From: an uncultured Alphaproteobacteria bacterium
Lineage (GTDB): Bacteria > Pseudomonadota > Alphaproteobacteria > Rs-D84
Length of the DNA: 64,000 nucleotides
NCBI GenBank assembly: GCA_944390125.1
Contig: CALXOX010000001.1
Location: 393,504-457,503, forward strand
Direction of reading: 5' to 3'
Made by a program: the position numbers and the translations under genes. The notes under the pieces were generated by a model. It was given only the letters and a program-made list of their open reading frames with translations. It was not told the DNA's origin and searched no databases. Positions 60,924-64,000 of this stretch are shown here, piece by piece. Position 1 is the first letter of the stretch. Every line of letters begins with the position of its first letter.

Positions 60924-62294
60924 TTATGGGCACAAAGCCAACTGCTTCAGCACGTTCTGTACGTCATTATTTACAGATACTGTAATTTCACGTTGCAGAC
61001 CGTCTGTGTATGTATAATTGAATTTATAATTTGCGAATTCTGGGAATTCCTTGTACGCCTGTTCAAATGGTGCCAGCATAGCATAGAACCATTGACGCCC
61101 GCGGCACAAGCACCCGTTACGTACGTCAGCTGCGACTGCTGCTGTTGCTGTGTTTGGATATTTTGTATCCAGCTCTTCATCTGTCATCATCAAACAACGC
61201 GCACCAAAGCCATAGAAGTTGGCGTCATCTGCCAAGAATTTATATACCAAACCGTCTGTTGCACCGGCTTGCTTTAATGCGTATGCCATACCGTCTGTGC
61301 AGCAAGCATTTGCGGACCCCATCAACATTTTATAACGTTCCAATAATGGGGCGGCCAACGGGTTGTTTGCTGTGATATTTTTATCGCAACGTGCCGCGCT
61401 TATAAAGTCTTCCATCTTATCTGTGCGAATTTTAGGGCTACGCGGTGATACTGTTTCACGAACGATTGGCTTGCGACGCCATATTTCACATTCTGTTTCT
61501 GTTTCGAATGGGCAGCCATCGCTACGTCCGAATGTGACAGTTACTAATTCTGTTAAATCTTGTGCCACATATTCTGGTTTTGGCGAAGGTAAAGTGATAT
61601 GTTGTACGGGTGCATTATCTACAACCGTTACATTCTGTTCACTAGTAATTGTCTCTACACCGGAATCGTCGCAGGAATCGTTTTCTACAATCGTAGTGTT
61701 GTCAGATACCCATAAATTTTCGCTTGGCTTTTTAGGGTTTAACAATTCTTCGACGCGTGCGCGTGTTGCGGCAGCATCAGCCATATTTTGCTTGTACAAA
61801 TCAACTATGCTGACTTTGTTTTGCTTCGTAGGATTTTCTGCAACGACAGTCGCAACAGGCTGTGAAGGGTTATCAACTTCACGTATATATAACTCTGTCA
61901 TTGGCTGCAAGAACCAATCTGTGTAATCTTTGTACTTATAGCTTGATACGGAGTCGTCCCAGATAGGAACGCCATCGCGCCAGTCAACGGTTTTATCATA
62001 ACCCCGTGGGTCGTATTTGCCAATGGTTCCGTCCCACACAGGGGTACGTGTATCTTCTGGAACAGGTTTTATAGATAATAACTTTACCTGTCGCATAGGC
62101 TCTGTTTCTGCGTACACATATTGTGGTGCAGGTGCCTGATATACCTGTGCCATAGGCATAACAGTCGGTTGTTCAACGACATCTACGGCTTCGGTAATAA
62201 AATAACAACCGTCCCCGTCGCATTCGGACGCCAGGACTGGATTTGTCCCACACAGAATTAGCAGGGACGACAAAACAAAAATTCTACTTTTCAT
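60924..62294 (-). CDS. Exported hypothetical protein with Cys-rich C-terminal domain
   Basis: A 456-residue exported protein (signal peptide to about residue 23, NPVLA^SE). The N-terminal half is Pro/Val-rich and probably extended; it contains WDGTIGKYDPRGYDKTVDWR and WDDSVSSYKY, two similar phrases that look like a short repeat. The C-terminal half has about ten Cys (CPFETETEC, ACCTDGM, CLCRGRQW) and a globular character ending in LKQLALCP. I start at ATG 62294, with AAGGT upstream. It converges on the preceding operon. No family is recognised; the Cys content links it in style to the neighbouring exported proteins. Confidence 0.7.
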   Translation of the reverse strand: MKSRIFVLSSLLILCGTNPVLASECDGDGCYFITEAVDVVEQPTVMPMAQVYQAPAPQYVYAETEPMRQVKLLSIKPVPEDTRTPVWDGTIGKYDPRGYDKTVDWRDGVPIWDDSVSSYKYKDYTDWFLQPMTELYIREVDNPSQPVATVVAENPTKQNKVSIVDLYKQNMADAAATRARVEELLNPKKPSENLWVSDNTTIVENDSCDDSGVETITSEQNVTVVDNAPVQHITLPSPKPEYVAQDLTELVTVTFGRSDGCPFETETECEIWRRKPIVRETVSPRSPKIRTDKMEDFISAARCDKNITANNPLAAPLLERYKMLMGSANACCTDGMAYALKQAGATDGLVYKFLADDANFYGFGARCLMMTDEELDTKYPNTATAAVAADVRNGCLCRGRQWFYAMLAPFEQAYKEFPEFANYKFNYTYTDGLQREITVSVNNDVQNVLKQLALCP

Positions 62295-62352
62295 ACCTTG
62301 AATAATATCATAAAAAAAGCCTGTTTTGAACACAAATTTGTGTGTTTTTTTA

Positions 62353-62382
62353 TTGAGATAAAATTCTTCGTTTTGTTATAGT
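62353..62382 (+). promoter_or_regulatory. Promoter of outer-membrane barrel gene
   Basis: TTGAGA (62353-62358), 18-bp spacer, TATAGT (62377-62382), start at about 62389; GGGGGAAG then precedes ATG 62413. Confidence 0.5.
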
Positions 62383-62412
62383 GCTTTATGTGTATAAAAC
62401 ATGGGGGAAGTT

Positions 62413-63318
62413 ATGAAAAAAATATCCGTATTTGCTTTGTTGAGTGCCTTGGTTATACCTGCTTTTGCTGAAGAAGCGTCTTTACCGGAAGAAAAAACGT
62501 TAAACGTTGCCGCAATTGAAGAAGCGACTTCTATTGAACAAGAATCTACAAATCCAGATATAAAATTTCCGCATGGACTGCAGCTTGGTGTTGGTGTTTC
62601 AGCAACCAGTGGTTTGAATGGTTTTGTTGGTTATGCGAATAAAAGCTTCGATTCGTTCTGGTTAAAGCGTTTAGGCTTTAGATTGGATTTTGCAACAACT
62701 TCTCTTATGAAATCTGCAATAAATTCTGGCGTTGACGCTTTTATGGGTGATGATGGCATAGATATTGGTGACGGACTAACAATAAAAGATGGCAGTATAG
62801 AAGGTCATCATTTTGCTGCTTTGGTAGATTTTTACCCGTTCGGAGATACTTGGTTTTTGGGTGGAATAAGAATTTCTGGTGGCTACTATCTCGGAAATCT
62901 TGATTTGTCAGCCAATTTAACTGGCAAGGTAAACGATTTGCCTGATTCGGAATTTGCATTTAGTTTGGAAGGCATAGATTATAAGTATGTTGGTAATGAA
63001 GTGCATGGTACAGCTAATGCGGAATGGAATTACCGCGGGCCTTATTTGGGGGCTGGTTTTGACTTGGGATTGTTTGCCGGTTTAAAGATATATATGGATG
63101 CAGGTGTAGTGTTTACCAACAGAACCGCACAGTTGGGACTGGATTTACCGACAGAAAACCTGCAAAAGTGGGATGGTAACCAGTGGACTGAGGTCGATTT
63201 AAGCGGTCAGACCGAATTTGAACAGGCTAAAGTTGCTGCGCTGGCAGACGCCCAAGACGAATTGGATAAATTGAAGTTTTATCCTATGGTAAAAATAGGT
63301 TTTATGTACCGTTTTTAA
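62413..63318 (+). CDS. Outer-membrane beta-barrel protein
   Basis: A 301-residue exported protein with signal peptide ending in AFA (about residue 19). After a short linker it has long alternating strands (LQLGVGVSATSGLNGFVGYA, GTANAEWNYRGPYLGAGFDL, LKIYMDAGVVFTNRTAQLGL) and ends in MVKIGFMYRF, the terminal aromatic of BAM-inserted barrels. No specific porin family is recognised; it resembles small 8-12 strand barrels. Single-gene unit with its own promoter and terminator. The start at ATG 62413 has GGGGAAG 4 nt upstream; an ATG at 62401 lies before that site. Confidence 0.77.
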   Translation: MKKISVFALLSALVIPAFAEEASLPEEKTLNVAAIEEATSIEQESTNPDIKFPHGLQLGVGVSATSGLNGFVGYANKSFDSFWLKRLGFRLDFATTSLMKSAINSGVDAFMGDDGIDIGDGLTIKDGSIEGHHFAALVDFYPFGDTWFLGGIRISGGYYLGNLDLSANLTGKVNDLPDSEFAFSLEGIDYKYVGNEVHGTANAEWNYRGPYLGAGFDLGLFAGLKIYMDAGVVFTNRTAQLGLDLPTENLQKWDGNQWTEVDLSGQTEFEQAKVAALADAQDELDKLKFYPMVKIGFMYRF

Positions 63319-63320
63319 AT

Positions 63321-63417
63321 CGAATCGCAGTATTAAAAATAACAAAGACCGCCGAATCGGCGGTTTTTGATTGCGAAAAATCTTGGTTGCGAATCGTAAA
63401 AAAGCATTTTCGAATCG
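63321..63417. repeat. Four CGAATCG heptamers
   Basis: CGAATCG occurs at 63321, 63353 (inside the terminator), 63390 and 63411, i.e. four times in 97 bp upstream of the rRNA promoter. It also occurs at 7725 beside the parA -35. Possibly a protein-binding site; the first two copies lie at the end of the barrel gene. Confidence 0.35.
63346..63368 (+). terminator. Terminator of outer-membrane barrel gene
   Basis: ACCGCCG, loop AAT, CGGCGGT, T-tail. After this there is no coding sequence up to the rRNA gene (about 560 bp). Confidence 0.8.
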
Positions 63418-63530
63418 TGTAAAGACCGATAAAGAAAAAAAGTTAAAAAAATTTAATATGAAAAAATGGCGGAAATCAGGGATTTTTTCATTTTCTTAAA
63501 AAAAGATGAAAATTATTTTCTAAAAAGCAC

Positions 63531-63559
63531 TTGACTTTTTCTAACTTTCGACACATACT
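63531..63559 (+). promoter_or_regulatory. rRNA operon promoter
   Basis: TTGACT (63531-63536), 17-bp spacer, CATACT (63554-63559), followed by a G+C-rich discriminator GCGGGC that is usual for growth-rate-controlled rRNA promoters. An A/T-rich stretch lies just upstream, like an UP element. Confidence 0.6.
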
Positions 63560-63565
63560 ATGCGG

Positions 63566-63925
63566 GCTTTCAAGTTGGGAACAAATCAAAAAAGAATCTC
63601 AACCCCTGAAATTTCTGCGGTTGACGGAACGGCCATTAGAAATAGGGTTCCTGTTAAATCCGCAAACATTGTGAATAAAAGCAGCTCATCAAAAGATTTT
63701 TGATGCAAATCAAGAATCAATTCAAGAAGGGATGTGCAGACAGTTGAATTTGGAATTATCCAAACTTTGACTAAGTCAAAAGTGCATATCCTAGACAGGT
63801 AGTAGGTTTACAAATAAGTAGAACCTCGTTAAAAACTTGTCTTGCGAATGAATATATATGTAAAGACGAACTGATTAAAGTCAGCTTTGTTTAATATGCA
63901 CGGGACTTAACTACAGGTTTTTAAA
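63566..63925 (+). other. 16S rRNA 5' leader with nested hairpins
   Basis: About 360 nt of transcribed leader without coding potential. GGATGTGCA (63730) pairs with TGCATATCC (63783) and encloses two perfect hairpins, TTTGGA/TCCAAA (63749, 63759) and TTTGAC/GTCAAA (63766, 63775), a three-way junction. I did not find a clear boxA. Confidence 0.55.
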
Positions 63926-64000
63926 AACTTGAGAGTTTGATCCTGGCTCAGAACGAACGCTGGCGGCAGGTCTTAGGCATGCAAGTCGAACGGGTGAAGC
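63926..64000 (+). rRNA. 16S ribosomal RNA, 5' end (runs off the window)
   Basis: ACTTGAGAGTTTGATCCTGG followed by CTCAGAACGAACGCTGGCGG and CATGCAAGTCGAACGGG is the universal 16S start, with the alphaproteobacterial GAACGAACGCTGGCGGCAGG. The bases between GGCAGG and CATGCAAGTC read TCTTAGG rather than the usual CCTAACA, an uncommon variant. The mature 5' end is placed by similarity, accurate to a few bases. Confidence 0.95.

Noticed and set aside
60810..61277. 155-codon plus-strand frame
   Set aside because: It begins in the intergenic terminator and runs antisense to the exported 456-residue protein, whose signal peptide and start context are convincing; the plus-strand peptide has no motif or ribosome site.
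1..64000. Recoded TGA (Trp) genetic code, considered because of the low GC content
   Set aside because: TGA terminates several genes in ATGA overlaps (TPR/gpsA, surA/rlmN, lptG/lptD, rsmE and the next gene) and no in-frame TGA is needed for any conserved domain.
1..64000. CRISPR array, insertion sequence or prophage structural genes
   Set aside because: I saw no evenly spaced direct repeats, transposase motifs, or capsid, terminase or integrase genes on either strand.

Overview
The window reads as one stretch of chromosome from a low-GC, LPS-bearing alphaproteobacterium. The 16S rRNA 5' end at the right edge carries the GAACGAACGCTGGCGGCAGG string usual in Alphaproteobacteria. Lipid A and LPS export genes (lpxD, fabZ, lptD, an lptG-like permease), an RpoH-type sigma factor, a DUF4167-like protein and a VirD4/TraG coupling ATPase fit that class. 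I infer an uncultured, probably host- or gut-associated lineage; the exact order cannot be fixed from this sequence. TGA is used as a normal stop, for example in several ATGA overlaps. I see no insertion sequence, prophage structural gene or CRISPR array.

Layout. 1-6.7 kb: end of a MacA-like adaptor, split MacB ATPase and permease, a radical SAM protein, gpsA with a coupled TPR protein, rsmG. 6.7-9.5 kb: partition locus, with parA, parB, two parS-like palindromes and a secreted HExxH protein between rsmG and parA. 9.5-18.7 kb: pal, a uracil-DNA glycosylase, infC with an AUU start, xseB, mutS, truB, rpsO, pnp with a long leader hairpin, and ybaB. 18.7-20.8 kb: tRNA-Val, a 250-nt structured non-coding region, a glycosyltransferase and an unknown protein. 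20.9-26.9 kb: an OmpA lipoprotein and the LPS-export/outer-membrane operon lptG-lptD-surA-rlmN. 26.9-36.4 kb: nusA-infB, der, bamB/yfgM-like genes, rpoH and a porin. 36.4-46.6 kb: an orphan virD4, rsmE, an rRNA pseudouridine synthase, TPR protein, fabZ, lpxD, skp-like gene, then dnaX with a type IV pilin and an OmpA lipoprotein. 46.7-50.6 kb: three tandem large PilV-like prepilins. 50.6-63.3 kb: a DUF3426-type protein, rluD, very large cysteine-rich exported proteins, a cytoplasmic LRR-plus-kinase-like protein and an outer-membrane barrel. 63.4-64 kb: rRNA promoter, structured leader and start of the 16S gene.

The left and middle parts are mostly housekeeping genes for translation, ribosome maturation, chromosome segregation and envelope assembly. 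The right third is accessory: a pilin and PilV-like adhesin set, cysteine-rich secreted proteins sharing a CX6CX4CXnC motif, and a possible secreted effector. Together with the coupling ATPase they may form a surface or secretion apparatus not obvious from known systems; this is inference.

Two genome-wide habits show up. Several genes have -10 boxes only 6-10 nt before the start codon, which predicts leaderless or nearly leaderless mRNAs. Nearly all terminators use a GCCGG or CCGCC stem, several of them identical.
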